A stretch of 64,000 nucleotides of DNA from Thinopyrum elongatum (GCA_011799875.1 CM022303.1:65056171-65120170); one strand, 5' to 3'; counted from the first letter of the stretch, positions 11,220-23,540 are shown. Numbers and translations are program-made. The notes: generated from the letters alone by a model not told the origin.

Positions 11220-11956
11220 GAGGAGATGAAGACCCGGGTGTGGGGGAGCCACACCCTGGCAACCACGTCCCATGTGACGTAGGTCAAGCCCGTGCATGTT
11301 GGCACGGCAATCGCGGGCCCGACATCCTCGGGACCCGACAAGCCCATGCAAGTTGGCACGACAAAGGCGTCCCCGACATCCTCGGGACCTGACAAGCCCG
11401 TGTTAGGAGGCACGGCAACGACGCATCTGGTGGGCCATGTCCCGACCATGATGCTGGCGACCATTGAGCCCGTGCAAGAGGCATGCCACTCTCAGGTCGG
11501 CCACACCCCGACAACCAGGTTCTCGGGGTTCTGCAAGCCTGTGTGGGCGACACAACACTCTTCGACAGGCCTCAACAGCTGGGAGGCGGTGAAGAGACGG
11601 TCATGGGGCCGCAAGGCCTCGACCGTGACTATGGTGACCATCGAGGCCGGCCACTCTCTGGTCAGCTATGTTGCGACCCCGACGCGCTCGGGGTCCATCG
11701 AGTCCGTGCGGGACGCACATGACTCTCTAGTCGGGCATGACCCGACTACGCTGGTGGCTACCGCCGAGACCGTGCAGGTGGCACGGTGCTCTATGGTCGG
11801 CCACACCGCAGCCCCGACGCGCTCGGGGTCCATTGAGTCTGTGCGGGAGGCACGACTCATGACTGTCGGGGAAGACCCGACAAGCAAGTCTGATGGGAAG
11901 AGCGAAAAGGACTCCACTGCCCTGAGAGGAGCCACTCCGGTTAGTGCGATGGCCGG
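11220..11956 (+). repeat. Degenerate minisatellite-like interior of Copia C
   Basis: GC-rich imperfect tandem units. ACATCCTCGGGACCCGACAA recurs as ...GGGACCTGACAA about 60 bases later, and a longer unit encoding TPTRSGSIESVR recurs about 140 bases apart. A 227-residue frame (11292-11975) runs through it, but it is repeat-derived and starts mid-unit. I treat it as a decayed gag C-terminal or spacer extension, not a gene. Confidence 0.55.
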
Positions 11957-11959
11957 CAC
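11957..11959. repeat. Target-site duplication CAC (left) of the CACTA element
   Basis: CAC at 11957-11959 and again at 13967-13969, the 3-bp size expected for CACTA elements. Confidence 0.75.
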
Positions 11960-13966
11960 AACTAGTAGAAAATAGGGCTTTGGTCCAGGCCAAAAAAGGC
12001 CATTAATCCCGATTCACTCACGAACCGGGACCAAAGGCGGCATCAGTCCCGGTTCGTGAGGCCAGGGCGCCGTCCGGGCCTCGAGGGCCATTGGTCCCGG
12101 TTCGTCTGACCCCTTTGGTCCCGGTTCCAGACACGAACCGGGACCAATGACCCTCGCTCCTGGCCCACCACCTTTATTCCCGGTTGGTGGCTGGAACCGG
12201 GACCAAAGGTTGTCCTTTAGTCCCGGTTTTAGCCACAAACCGGGACTAAAGAGAGGCCTATATATACCCCCCGCCCTTGCCCGCGAGTAGAGCCATCGCT
12301 CTGTTTTTTTGGCGGGCCGTGGGAGAGCTTTGTGGTGCTCTAGCTCACCTCCTATGCACATGAGGTGTTCGATGAAATGCCCGAGCCACACTTAAGCTTT
12401 CTCCTCTCGAAGCTCCTTGTCCAAGCTCCATTTTCCTCAAGATTTGACTAGGTTTGCCGGTCCGTCCTGTCCCGTCCCTGTCCTCACCTCCGTCGATCGC
12501 CCACGCCGATCTCGTCGCCAGCACCACCGAGGACAACTTGCTACAATCGTTGCTTAAAAATCAAAACAAAGATAAAATACTCTTTCCTTACAACTTCAAT
12601 TGAGTGTTATTGTCTTGTGCATATTCGGTTTCCCTTACTCGAGGTTATATATAGTAATGCAATTGATGAGTTACGCATGCGTGCGCAGCTTCCACTTTTT
12701 TTTGCTAGAGATTAAGCTTGACCGAGGAGTAGTAACCGTCTTAGGCTCGAGATGAAAAGATTCCCAGGACTATGCGGACATGACTGAAATGCTCCAGAAG
12801 TAAGTTCAATCGATCATTATCGCACCATATCGGCAACTTTGTTCATTTCTTGATATCAAGTAATTATTTTCTTTGTCTGGCAGGGTTTGGAAAGAGTTCA
12901 CCGGATTTGTTCCGGCACTGCCGAGGGAGCTGCGATTTACACACCCGAAAGTAAGTACTACTCCCTAGTTCCGCACATCTCCCATTGATTTTAGTTTCAT
13001 CAATACCATTTATCATGCTTGATTATCAGTTTGATTGAACTCTATTTCTCGTAAAGTGCTTGTGGCAGGATGCCGGGAATGATTTTTGTGGATACTACGT
13101 TTGCGAGTTCATCTACAACGCGACCTCTCTGCAGGGCTACTCTGAAAAACAATATCAAGTACGAAAACAATAATATTCACAATTTTATTTTATTACCATC
13201 ATTTGTGTTGAGTTTCCTTCATATATATGTATTGACCCCCGTCTTTAAATTAGGTCTGGCAGCTGCGGGATGAACTCCTACCACATGATCGCAAACGAGC
13301 AATTCAAGAGGAATTGGCGGGATTTTTTTTACCACGTCATTCATAAAGCCGGAGAATACCATGTGGAAATTGATATAGACATGATATGTTAGGGATTGTA
13401 AGAGATCTTATATTGTATATGTGTAGCTAGTAGCGCCGGATAGATATACGAAAACTTGTTGTTCGACTAATCTCTCGGAGAAAGGGAGGTCACTCCTCTT
13501 TGTATATGTTCATGACGATCTTGTGTAATTAATGTTTCGTTCATTTGCTTACTAGCTAGCATGTCGAGTTCTCTCTATATGTATATAGTAGCTAGCGTCG
13601 ACCAAGCACGGAGAAGAGAGAGGACAATTCTCTCTATTAGGTAGCTAACACAATATATGAAACCCCTAAATTAACCCTCCAACCCCCTAAACACCCCCCC
13701 CCCCTCTTAAAAAAAACAAAAACCCCAGCTCCTGCTAGCTGCTGACGCGTGGATGCCTTTTGGTCCCGGTTGGTGTTACCAACCGGGACTAAAGGTCCTC
13801 CTGCCTGGGCGCCCTGCAGCGGCCACGTGGAGCCCCTTCTGTCCCGGTTCGTAAGCGAACCGGGACTAAAGGTTTTGGGCTTTAGTCCCGACCCTTTAGT
13901 CCTGGTTCCATAACCGGGGCTAAAGGGCCTCTGGAACCGGGATAAATGGGCCGTTTTCTACTAGTG
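11960..13966 (+). mobile_element. 2.0-kb non-autonomous CACTA (En/Spm) transposon
   Basis: The ends are AACTAGTAGAAAA and TTTTCTACTAGTG, an inverted pair with the first base changed from C to A on the left. Both ends carry clustered sub-terminal units of the TAGTCCCGGTT / AACCGGGACTAAA type in both orientations (12005-12260 and 13760-13945), typical of grass CACTA elements. It lies inside Copia C and is younger than it. No transposase is visible; the centre holds the end of the second CACTA gene. Confidence 0.9.
12761..13400 (+). pseudogene. C48 (Ulp1-like) peptidase C-terminal exons in the CACTA element
   Basis: Four exons with good splice sites can be read: end of one at 12799 (QDYADMTEMLQ), then 12884-12950 (VWKEFTGFVPALPREL...), 13057-13158 (CLWQDAGNDFCGYYVCEF...) and from 13254 (VWQLRDELLPHDRKRA...). 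FCGYYVCEF holds the catalytic-Cys signature of Ulp1-like peptidases carried as a second gene by grass CACTA elements. An 8-T run at 13323-13330 shifts the frame out of ...GFFYHVIHKAG, so the last exon is broken. The N-terminal His and Asp are missing. Confidence 0.7.
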
Positions 13967-14428
13967 CACATCGACCCTGGGAAGGGAGTTCTTGGGCAGT
14001 GTGGCGTCTCGCACAACGACCCCAGGAAGGGAGTTCCCGGGTAGTGCGATGTCCGACAAGTGATCCCCGGGAAGGGAGTTCCCGGGTAGCACGACGTTCG
14101 ACACGACGACCCCAGCAACACTGACGCCCACGAGCGAGGTGGTTCCTCGGCAGTTCATGTCCCCGCTAACAGCACGGTCGGACTTGTTTGATGCCAACAA
14201 AAATGGTGGCGATCCACATAGGTTCCAAAGCCTAGGGGGACCTTCTCGAGCCTGCGAGACGATCGCAGCACCCAAGATCAAGAAGCACGAGCAAGGCGTA
14301 CGGGCCATACAAAGCCTGAGAAGGCGGACATCCCAACGAAGGCACTTGGTCATGTCCGATTCCAGAAGCAGTGCAAGAAGGTCGGCATCATCGACATCAA
14401 GCTCCTTCAACAAGGTTGAGGGGGAGAT
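13967..14428 (+). other. Copia C interior right of the CACTA insertion, with tandem units and polypurine tract
   Basis: Continues element C. 13970-14120 holds about three imperfect 55-60 bp units built on GGGAAGGGAGTTCCCGGGTAG. The 3' end has a purine-rich GAGGGGGAGAT tract just before the LTR. Nothing like integrase, RT or RNase H is present, so together with 11220-11956 the element has no pol. Confidence 0.7.
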
Positions 14429-14907
14429 TGTTGAGTCACCCTTGGTCTCTGGATGGTCTACAACATGCATGTAGCGGCACAGCATGCATGTAGCTGTAGC
14501 AGTATTTACTTACTAGCTTGTAGTATGCATGTCGGCAGCAACAAAGGCTGCATGCCTTACTAGTGAAGTTTAGTAGTAGTAGAAACGTAGCTTAGTTGGT
14601 AAGCTAGCTAGTGACGCAAGTGCTTACCTCACTGCTAGCTGATATTTTGCTAAGGTCGGTTTGGCTGTCCTATATAAGGAACCTCACACCCTGGGTTGTA
14701 ACTCAGGCCATTCCACTTCAATACAAGGCATTTTCAGTTCCTCTTAGTACCACCGTGTGTGCTCATTTCTCAATTGCAGCTCCATCAGTGCATGCTTCAG
14801 TCGTGTGTGTGGTACTAGCCTATAGAGCCTGAGGGTACTAGCACTTAGCTCTTCCACCGGTCGTTTATCAGTGTACTCGAGTGCTAGTGAGTAGTTCTGG
14901 GCTAACA
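14429..14907 (+). repeat. 3' LTR of gag-only Copia C
   Basis: 479 bases, starting TGTTGAGTCACC after a polypurine tract and ending GGGCTAACA, giving a TGTT...AACA inverted end. A TATA-like CTATATAAGG sits at about 14670. The 5' LTR is outside the window, so the boundaries rest on the terminal motifs and the polypurine tract only. Confidence 0.72.
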
Positions 14908-15187
14908 TCACGTGCTCTTTCTGTTCTCAAGAGAAACGTTACTACTACTTCCATCCCAAGTCCATCGCGAGGCTATCTTGGATCTTGGCGAAGTATGTTA
15001 GGCAGGACCCAATTGCAATCTTTTATAGTGATTTCGCGTCCTTACTATAAAATGTTAGGGCCGAGCTGCAATTTCTAGTTTTGTTTGGTCCTTTTTTAAG
15101 ATATATTTTCATGCTTATCTGTTGGATTTTGGGTCGTGACCCTACTCGTGTTCAAAAAAGTATGTGTGTGTGTGGGTGGGTAGGTGA

Positions 15188-15203
15188 GGGGGGGGGGGGG
15201 GGG
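15188..15203 (+). repeat. G16 homopolymer
   Basis: Sixteen uninterrupted G residues within a GGGTGGGTAGG-type purine stretch; length in the source assembly may be unreliable. Confidence 0.85.
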
Positions 15204-15545
15204 TTGAGGGGAGGTAGGTAGAGGGAGACAATAGAGTTATGAAGATGATGCGTGCACCGTAGAAGAAAACAAGAGGGAGTACTAGCCTCGCCGCTCAAGA
15301 CTAATGAGTGGTTCCGACCTCATTGATCACAACATCCAACTAAAGAGTACAACAAATCCGGTAGGTGTGAACATGAGACAACTGAGATATTACGATGTCT
15401 TGTGCACTACATAGAAGAAAAATAAGTTGAGTACCAGCCTAGCTGCTCAACACTAGCGAGTGGTTCCAACCTGATAGATTGCAACATCCAACACTCCCAT
15501 TGAAGAGTACAACAAAGCCTAAGGATGCAAACAAAGTAGATAGAC

Positions 15546-15645
<100 letters not shown>

Positions 15646-16766
15646 ATATGGTAGTCTCGCCCTCCAGGATGCATGAGTGATTCCAACCTCACGGGCCATG
15701 GAGTAAAGTTCTAGGCAATGAGTCTTCACAATAGGCGCCAGCCACGAGAGCCACTGATATATACTGCAACATAATTTATAGACTAGGCATGTCGTGACAT
15801 GGACTGGCCACAATGCTTATACACACATAGCATAAATTAACTTCGAAAATTATTATGTGTGCACTATACAAAAGGAAACAACAGATGGCACCAAACTCAC
15901 TGGCCAGAACTCATGGGTGATAGTATTAAAATTTCTAGTTCTATTGGGTCATTTTATAAATTATACTGGCATGCCTATCTAATGGATTTTGTCTTTCAAG
16001 ACCGTTCCACTGTTCAGAAAAGTATTGAAGTGGACTAGCCACAATGCTTATATACACATAACACAAACTAACTTATGAAAATTATTATGTGTGCACTATA
16101 GAAAAGAAAACAACAGATAGCACCACCCTTTGGCCAGGGCTCATGGGTGATGGTATTGAAATTTACAGTTCCATTGGGTCCTTTTATGAAATATACGGTC
16201 ATGCTTGTCTAATGCATTTTGGGTCCTTTGATACCCTTCCACTATTCAAAGAAGTATTGGAGGGGGGAGATAGGGTGGGGGAAGGCAGAGACTAGCCTCA
16301 CCGCTCAAGACTAGCGAGTGTGTCCAACCTCATTGATTACAACATCCAACCTCATGTTAATGAGAACAACAATGCCAACATGTGCAAACAAACTAAAAGT
16401 AGTGTATGAGAGAGAGAGAGAGTAGTTGGTTGGCTCGACCTCCAGGATGCATGAGTGGTTCGAGCCTATCGGACCATGGAGTAAAGTTCTAGGTAATGAG
16501 ACTTCACAATAGACGCCATCCCATGAGAGCCATAGATATAGTGCAACATAATTTATAGACTAGACATGCCATGATGTGGACTAGCATAACACACATAGCA
16601 CAAACAAACTTATGAAAAATATTATGTGTCAACTATACAAAAGGAAACAACAGATAGCACCAGCTTCATAGGCCATGATCAGGGTGATAATATTGAAATT
16701 TCCAGTTCTATTGGGTCCTTTTATAAAATATACGATCATGCTTATCTAATGGATTTTAGGCCCTTC

Positions 16767-16992
16767 CACTAGTACATGACCCCCCATTAGCAGCGGTCAA
16801 ATGTACCATCTAGCAGCGTGCATAGGGAACGCTGCTACTCTCACGCGACTCGTAACAGATTACTTGCAGCGTTCGGATTGGACGCTGCTACTATGTCCCA
16901 TCTAGCAGCGTTCGGATTGGACGCTGCTAGCGAGCACCACCTCAGCGGCGTCTCCATCTGACACGCCGCTAAATTATTCAACTCTAGTAGTG
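16767..16992. mobile_element. 226-bp CACTA-type MITE
   Basis: Left end CACTAGTACATG, right end CTCTAGTAGTG, flanked on both sides by TTC (16764-16766 and 16993-16995), the 3-bp duplication of CACTA elements. The interior repeats AGCAGCG / CGCTGCT units in both orientations, so the element can fold. No coding capacity. Confidence 0.85.
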
Positions 16993-17049
16993 TTCCCTAT
17001 GGCGGCCTAACGCTGTTAACATGATGCAAAGGTTATCTAATGGATTAGC

Positions 17050-17990
17050 AGGTACTATTCAACAAAGTTCCTTTTTGTGTGAGATTAAACAGTGTTATTG
17101 ACCCTTAATTCAAGGGAAAGGCCTAAAATAGGAACCCCCTCCCCTCCAATATTGCCTTCTTAGTGGCAGATGTGTTTTTTCTAGAATTCTTGCTAAAGCT
17201 GCTAGTGGTGCGATTATCTCTGAGACAATTCCTAATATCATACTAGATGGTGTCATCAACCTTTAGTATGTTGAAGACACTATCCTTTTCCTAGACCTTG
17301 CTTATGATAATGCTAGAAACATTAAATTTTTACTCTTTTGTTTTAACCAGCTTTCTTGTATGAATATTTTACAATAATAAAAGTCATTTTCTCACAGTTC
17401 AGGTTGCAGAGGAAGTTTCTAAAATGCTATCTCAAATCTTTTGTTGCTAGAAAACTTATTTTTCCTCTTATGTATTCGTGAGTGCCTTTGCGCAATGCTA
17501 AACTTAAAAGAGAATATATCCAAACTATTCATTTAAAGAATTTGTGGATGGAGGGGTAAACTTCTCAGTTATGAGGCCAAACTTGTTTTACTAAGAACAT
17601 GCATCAAGTATTCCCATGTATTTGATGCTCATCATTAGGTTCCCTAAATGGGATATTAATGCCATTACTTCTCAGATGGCTAACTTTCTTTAGGAAAACA
17701 TTGGTGATAATCATAGATACCACTTGAAAAAATTGGCGTTGGTGTCTCAGAGAAAAGCTTTTCGCGGATTGGGTGTGCCCAATTTGAGAGAATTTAATTT
17801 GCCTTTTGCAAACAGGGTGTTAGTTCTCCATTTGGAAGGAATTTCCATGGGCTTTTGCCACTGTTAAATCTTTTTATAAATGAGTTCTTGTTAATGGAAA
17901 TTGCATTAGTTTTGGGCATGAAATTTGGGTTTATGATACTACTTTGAAAACTTAGTTTTGGAAAGTTTTTCAGATATATCAAAAACATAA
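17050..17990 (+). pseudogene. LINE-1 ORF2 reverse transcriptase fragment (left part)
   Basis: Degenerate plant LINE ORF2 on the plus strand. Recognisable segments are the catalytic box as YVEDTILF (17267 on, first Asp of the usual pair changed to Glu), LLSYEAKLVLLRTCIK-like text at about 17560, FPKWDINA at 17640, and GLGVPNLREFNLP at about 17765. Many stops and frame changes. The frame is interrupted at 17990 in ...FQIYQKH and resumes exactly at 33903. The 5' end is truncated. Confidence 0.82.
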
Positions 17991-18188
17991 TGTTGCGAAA
18001 TGTTGTAGAAAGTATTTTTTTTGTCCTACGAATCAGACTCACAAGATCAGTATGAAGATGCAAGTAGATTGGGTCTGATATTTACAAACAAGAGTGTGGC
18101 GAAAGACAGGCTAGCGTAGATCGTTTGTGTAGATTCCCAAAGTTAGGATTCACAACCTCCCAACCATGATAGTTTCCCCCCTCGAACA
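17991..18188 (-). repeat. Copia solo LTR, left piece (Angela/BARE-like)
   Basis: Starts TGTTG at 17991 right after CATAA (17986-17990). The text CCTACGAATCAGACTCACAAG and ACAACCTCCCAACC matches, in reverse orientation, the end of Angela-like LTRs; compare GGGAGGTTGTAAATCCTAG at 61034-61052 in Copia F. Interrupted by Gypsy B at 18189. Confidence 0.8.
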
Positions 18189-18492
18189 TGTGACGACCCC
18201 GGCTTAATCGTGCACTAACCATAAACGTAAATGCACAAGATCAAGCCTAAAGACTCACTTGAAGATATCACAACACAACTCTAAAACATAAATAATGTCA
18301 TACAAGCTTAATATTACAAGCCAGGGCCTCGAGGGCTCGAATACATAGCTCGATGGCATACAAGTGTCAGCGGAAGCATTAGATATCTGGGTACAGATAT
18401 ATTACAGAAAGAGAGTTAAGCCTTCAGAGAGGCGGGGCAAAATAAAACTACGATCGAAAAGGCGTGGGCCTCCTGCCCTGGACCCTCCGATC

Positions 18493-18607
18493 CTACTCCT
18501 GGTCGTCAGACGGCTCCTCGTAGTAGTAGTACTCTCCGGGCTGGTAGTAGTAGTGGTCGTCGACGGGGACAACTGGCTCAGGGGCTCCATCGTCTGGTGG
18601 CATCAAG
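18493..18607 (-). other. LTR-embedded Tyr-rich ORF segment, element B
   Basis: Open minus-strand frame with MPPDDGAPEPVVPVDDHYYY, then QPGEYYYYEEPSDDQE and a stop (TAG at 18495-18493). The copy in the right LTR (28658-28544) is also open with one Asp to Gly change. The element A equivalent at 3572-3680 shares PEDGAP, the Tyr runs and the DDQE-stop end. Acidic low-complexity composition; no domain recognised. Confidence 0.5.
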
Positions 18608-20142
18608 TCGATATGGGGGAAAAAGAAAGTAAAGCAAACGTGAGTACTCATCCGAAGTAGTCAGCAAGCAAGGATCTACACTACATATGCAACATTTTCA
18701 AAGGGGGCTGTATATGTGGACTGGGCTGCAGAAATGCCAGAATAGAGGGGGAAAGCCTAGTCCTATCGAAGACTAGCATCTTCAGCACCTCCAACGGTCT
18801 CGCAGCATTAGAAGAGAGCAGAATAACATAATGTAAATTATAGCAGTAATGTCATCATCCTCGGCCAGAGATTCTTCCTCGACTCCCTGCGAGAAAGCAA
18901 TCCCAGAGCGGTACTATCCAGTTCTCATCTCATATCATGTTTTAGTTGTACCGATCGGGATACAACTCCGAGTGTCCATTACCGTAGGACAGGCTATCGA
19001 TAGAAGTTTCTTCCCTGCAGGGGTGCACCAACTTACCCACCACACTCGCTTAACTCCGGCCGGACACACTTTTCTGGGTCATGACCGGCCTCGGCTAAGC
19101 AACACGCCGCAACCCAACCTAGGCTTATAAGAGATGTCAGCACGCCGGACTAAACCTATGCCCCCAGGGGACTTGGCCCATCGCCCCAGGAACTCCTGCA
19201 TGTTACGGGGCCACCGAGAGCAGACCTAGCAACCCCTTATACAAGAGCGGTTGCGTTCCCAGTCCAACTCGGCGTGCGCCGCTCCTTACTGACGTCAAAT
19301 AAGCTTCGGTTGATGTATACGACGCAGAACGCCCATACTATGCCCACGTGATGGTTAGTGCTATCAGGCCAGAGGCCCCACGGATCAAATATCCAAACCG
19401 TAGTGGATTAGGAGCGCGCGGAAACGAGCAGAGACTCACGATCGATGTGACACCGTTGCCCTGTGTTGAGGACTTGCGGCAAGGGCTAAGAATGCCCGGC
19501 CACGCCTCGTGTTATCTCGCGGGCACCTTCCAGGTCAACCCGACTCCACATCACTTCGCATTAAGGTCGCGCGGTTACCCCTCAGGGCCGACCCGTCTTT
19601 AGTAACATGGTTTAGTGCAAGTCAAATCATCAATAGTATATGTGTGTCAGGCAACAAGGGAACCCTGAGGAATCACCCTCGATGGAATTCCCGCACGATG
19701 ATATCATCAAGGTGAACGAAGGAGGAATCACCCTCGAGGTCCACACTTGAGAGGTTGCGCGACGGCGTCGGTATCGGGGGTGGTGTAGGAGGAATCACCC
19801 TCGCTTACCACGACCGATTAACTAACCTACAAGGTTATCATCAGAAGTGCTGATGAGGTATCACCCTCGGCACTCGATAGTAACCCAGCAGTGTCGAGCA
19901 ACATAGGAGGAAGTGACGTGCGGTGCCCGGGTCTGATCTTCGATCCCGTTGCTCGGGTCTTCTGAGAGTCCAGCAGGGCAGTCGGAACAAGTGGGTCTCT
20001 GATCAGGCTCTACCCATCCTATCTAAATAGTTTAGGATAACAGGCAGGTATCAACAGTAGGCTACAATTAAATAGGCTATGCAACAGATATAGGATGGTA
20101 ACAGCAGCAGTAACATCTAATGCAAGCATAAGAGGGAAGAGA

Positions 20143-20270
20143 TTAGGTGATATCGGAATGCTCAAAATGGGGGTGCTTGCCTGTCTGCTCGACAGCAAGG
20201 GCAGGGTCGTCGGGGACGTAGTCGTACTCCGGATTGGCGTCTGCCTCAGGAGCTACGGCAACGTCGGGGT
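20143..20270 (-). other. LTR-embedded acidic ORF segment, element B
   Basis: After a pyrimidine-rich run ending CGGTAG the minus frame reads DPDVAVAPEADANPEYDY, then VPDDPALAVEQTGK. Matches the acidic segment of LTR A (1985 on) in residues and in splice-acceptor context. The right-LTR copy is at about 30194-30321. Confidence 0.45.
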
Positions 20271-22386
20271 CTACCGAAAGAGAAGAGGGGAAGGAAACAA
20301 GTAAATATAATGCAAACAGATGCAACACAGTGCGTGCGATGCTATGATGCAGTGCAGGGTTGCCTAAATATGCCTCTAAGTCATTTTAGTTATTTTTAGA
20401 ATTAATCTGGGATTTATTAACCGGTGTATGTGCACTATTCATCTACCGGATTCGGGCCTGGAGTTACGAGTTCTCCTACGTAGGAGGTTCCGACAAGGAA
20501 ACAGGCGGCACGATCAGACTCGTCTCGTCGTTCTGAGCAACTTTCATGTTTTAAGTTTTTCAATCCGAGCTACGGTTTAAAAGTTATCAATTTTCGAAGT
20601 TTAAATGATATTCTGGAATTATTTTTATTTACAGAAAATGAATTATGACGTCGGCATGATGTAATGCTGACATTAGCAAGTCAACATCGGCTGTACAGGT
20701 CAAACCTGACATGTGGGTCCAGTGGGACCCACATGTCAGCCTCTGTTAGGCTAACAATGGATTAAACTAAACTAATGGAATAATTAGAGGGGTGGGCCCC
20801 TGATGTCAGTGTCTAATCTAATTTCCAGATTAACTTAATTAACCAGAAACAGTAATTATGCGCGTGGGTCCCACATGTCAGTTGCTGGGGCCGGCCCAGT
20901 CAGCAATTGGCCTGGTCAACTGGGTCAACTGGGTCCGCGGGGCCCATCTGCAGTGACTCAGGGGGCCCCACCTATCGGGCCACGTCGACGACACGTCGGC
21001 GCCGGCGCCGGAATAGTGTCGGCGACCTCTCCAGCGGCAGAAGATCGCCGGAGTGCGTCGGATTTGCGCTATAGTGCACCATTTCGCGCGCGGTTTGCTG
21101 CTTTCGAAAGCAGGAAGAGTGCCGTGTCGACTGGTGGCCTTGGACCGACCGGAGGTGAGCTAGATCGACGGTGGCGAGCAGCGAGGCGGGCGCCGGAGTT
21201 CGGGACCGAACGGGACCGCGGCTGCGCGGCGCTTTTGCGCATGCTAAGTAGCTAGGAAGAAGCGGCGGACCCCCAAGAGCGCGTTGGCGCCCCTGGCTCG
21301 AGTTGCCGGAGCTCGGGAGCACGGCAATGGCTAACGCGGCGGCGGTCGGAGCACGGCTCCGGTGGCAGCTCGTCGGAGGCGTCCAAATCCGCGGGGGAGA
21401 AAACAGGGGAAAGGACGGAGCTCACCTAGCGGCTATGAAAAGCCTTCGATGGCTTAGTAGCAGCAGGGGGCTCGGGGTCGACGGGAATCGCCAGTGACAG
21501 AGAAGAAGAGGCCGAGGTTGATCCCGTCCGTGCGGTCCTCCCCGAGCTCGATGTCGAGGTGTAGTCGAAGCAGAGGAGCGAGGCGGAGCCGCAGGACGTC
21601 TTGGCGAAGCGAATGGGGAACGGTGGCCGCGTCTGCGGGAAGGGGCGCGACGGCGACCGAGTCAGGCGGCGTCGAGAACCTGTGAGGAAGAGCGAGGGGA
21701 GAGGGAAGGAGTGGTCGAGGAGGGCAGGGGGGAGGTACTGGCCTTGGCCTTATCCCCTCCTCGTCCCTGTTCCGTCGGTGGCGCCGTCGACGTGTCGGCG
21801 CGCGGATGGCGCGCGCGCGCTCGACCAGAGAGAAGACGACAGCGAGAGAGAGAGAGAGGTTGGGCCAGATGGGCCGGCTGTCGGGGCACTGTGCACTAAG
21901 GCCCAGTGCAAAGTGCCTCGTTTTTTTTTCTGTTTCTGTTTCTCTTTTTCTTTTATTATTTTCTGTTTTGATTTAGTTAGGGCACTTTTGCTTTTTTGTA
22001 AAGTATGGGAGTTGACCCAAATATTGCAATGCAATATTAGCCTTGACCAAAAATTGGTTTGAGACAAATTGGGTTCCATTTGAAATTGAAATGATTTTTA
22101 AATGAATTTAATATTGTTGTTTTGATGTTGTTTCAAATTGTTTGAGTCATTTAATTAGTCCAAGTGCTACTGGTGTTATTTTTATGTGTGCTCTTGGAAT
22201 ATTTGCTAATTAGTGAACATTTTTCCAAAGGTGCTTGAGCAAACTTATTTTGCACTTTTGAATTTGAGTTGATTTCCATAATTGAGTTTGAATTGGATAC
22301 TTAACCCATGTGACTTGGCACTGCAAATGGTATGACTTGGCAATATTAGCAGTTGATCACAGTGGTAGTTACACAGGGGTGTTACA

Positions 22387-22402
22387 AGTTCTCCTCCTCT
22401 AA
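22387..22402 (-). promoter_or_regulatory. Polypurine tract of element B
   Basis: On the minus strand TTTTAGAGGAGGAGAACT directly precedes the 3' LTR start TGTAACACCCCTG. Confidence 0.8.
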
Positions 22403-22424
22403 AAGAAATTCTCGTCCCAAGAAT

Positions 22425-23537
22425 TTAGGAGGTAGAAGGAAAGAGTCCGGGATATTCTTTCCGAAGATGATCCTCGCGTTCCCAAGTGGCTTCATCTTCA
22501 GTATGATTCGACCACTGCACTTTCAGGAACTTGGTCGTCTTCTGACGAGTTCGACGTTCAGCTTCATCAAGGATGCGGATCGGATGCTCCTTATAAGATA
22601 AGTCGTCTTGCAACTGAAGCATCTCGTGATCCACTGCGCGGTGCGGAGATTCCTTGAAGCATTTGCGAAGTTGCGACACATGGAAGACATCATAAATATG
22701 AGGGAATTGTGGCGGCAACTCCAATTTATAAGCCACCTGTCCACGTCTGGCAACAATGCGGAAGGGACCAATATAGCGAGGAGCTAGCTTGCCCTTGATT
22801 CCGAAACGACGGGTGCCTTTCATAGGAGTGACACGAAGATAAGCATGATCACCTGGTTGATAAGTCAGACCCCATTGTTTGCGATCATAATTGCTCTTCT
22901 TGCGGTCTTGAGCTGCTTTGAGATTCTCCCGGACAATTCTGACTTGTTCTTCGCCATGCTGAATAATGTTCGGTCCAACAAGAGGTCGTTCCCCAGTTTC
23001 TGACCAATTCAGTGGGGTTCGACACTTACGTCCATAAAGCACTTCGAAGGGGGCCATTTTCAAGCTAGCTTGATAGCTGTTGTTATAAGAGAACTCGGCA
23101 TACGGGAGAGATTCCTCCCATTTCTTACCGAAGGATATAACACAGGCTCGAAGCATGTCTTCAAGCACTTGATTAACGCGCTCAACTTGGCCTTGGGATT
23201 GGGGATGATAAGCTGAACTCCATGTAATGTGAGTTCCCATAGCTTCTTGGAAACTTTCCCAGAACTTGGACGTGAAAAGACAGCCACGGTCCGAACTGAT
23301 CTCCTTCGGAATACCGTGGAGTGAAACGATTCTGGAGATATACAGCTCTGCTAGCTGGCTTGCAGTGATAGTCTCCTTGACAGGCAGAAAATGAGCAACC
23401 TTGGAAAGTTGATCGACGACGACAAGAATAGCGTCGTGACCTTTCTGGGACTTGGGAAGACCAGTAATGAAATCCATCTGCACTTTATCCCACTTCCATA
23501 GAGGAATAGGGAGTGGTTGAAGAATTCCAGCAGGTTT
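22425..23537 (-). pseudogene. Integrase core and chromodomain, element B pol
   Basis: Same frame as the rest of pol, after a TAG at 23540-23538 (element A has CAG there). All three catalytic positions are visible: Asp in QMDFITGLPK, Asp in SSDRG, Glu in GQVERVN. It ends in a chromodomain (KVQWSNHTEDEATWERED). This places element B in the chromovirus clade of Gypsy, whose chromodomains are thought to guide integration. The HHCC zinc finger lies upstream of the stop. Confidence 0.93.
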
Positions 23538-23540
23538 CTA

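Larger units (their letters stand above)
18189..22386 (-). repeat. 3' LTR of Gypsy element B
   Basis: 4198 bases, the left LTR on the map, TGTGACGACCCCGG to GGGGTGTTACA on the plus strand. It matches 28240-32420. Left flank GAACA (18184-18188) equals the right flank at 32421-32425. In minus orientation it shows the same order as LTR A: AT-rich start, GC-rich block, acidic ORF segment, four GAGGGTGA motifs, Tyr-rich ORF end. Confidence 0.95.

Noticed and set aside
14585..14660. tRNA-like A box (TAGCTTAGTTGG) in the Copia C LTR
   Set aside because: No B box or cloverleaf follows; chance match.
18402..18590. Thr/Ser-rich frame opposite the Tyr-rich LTR segment
   Set aside because: Antisense shadow of TAC repeats; the other strand frame is the one conserved between families.
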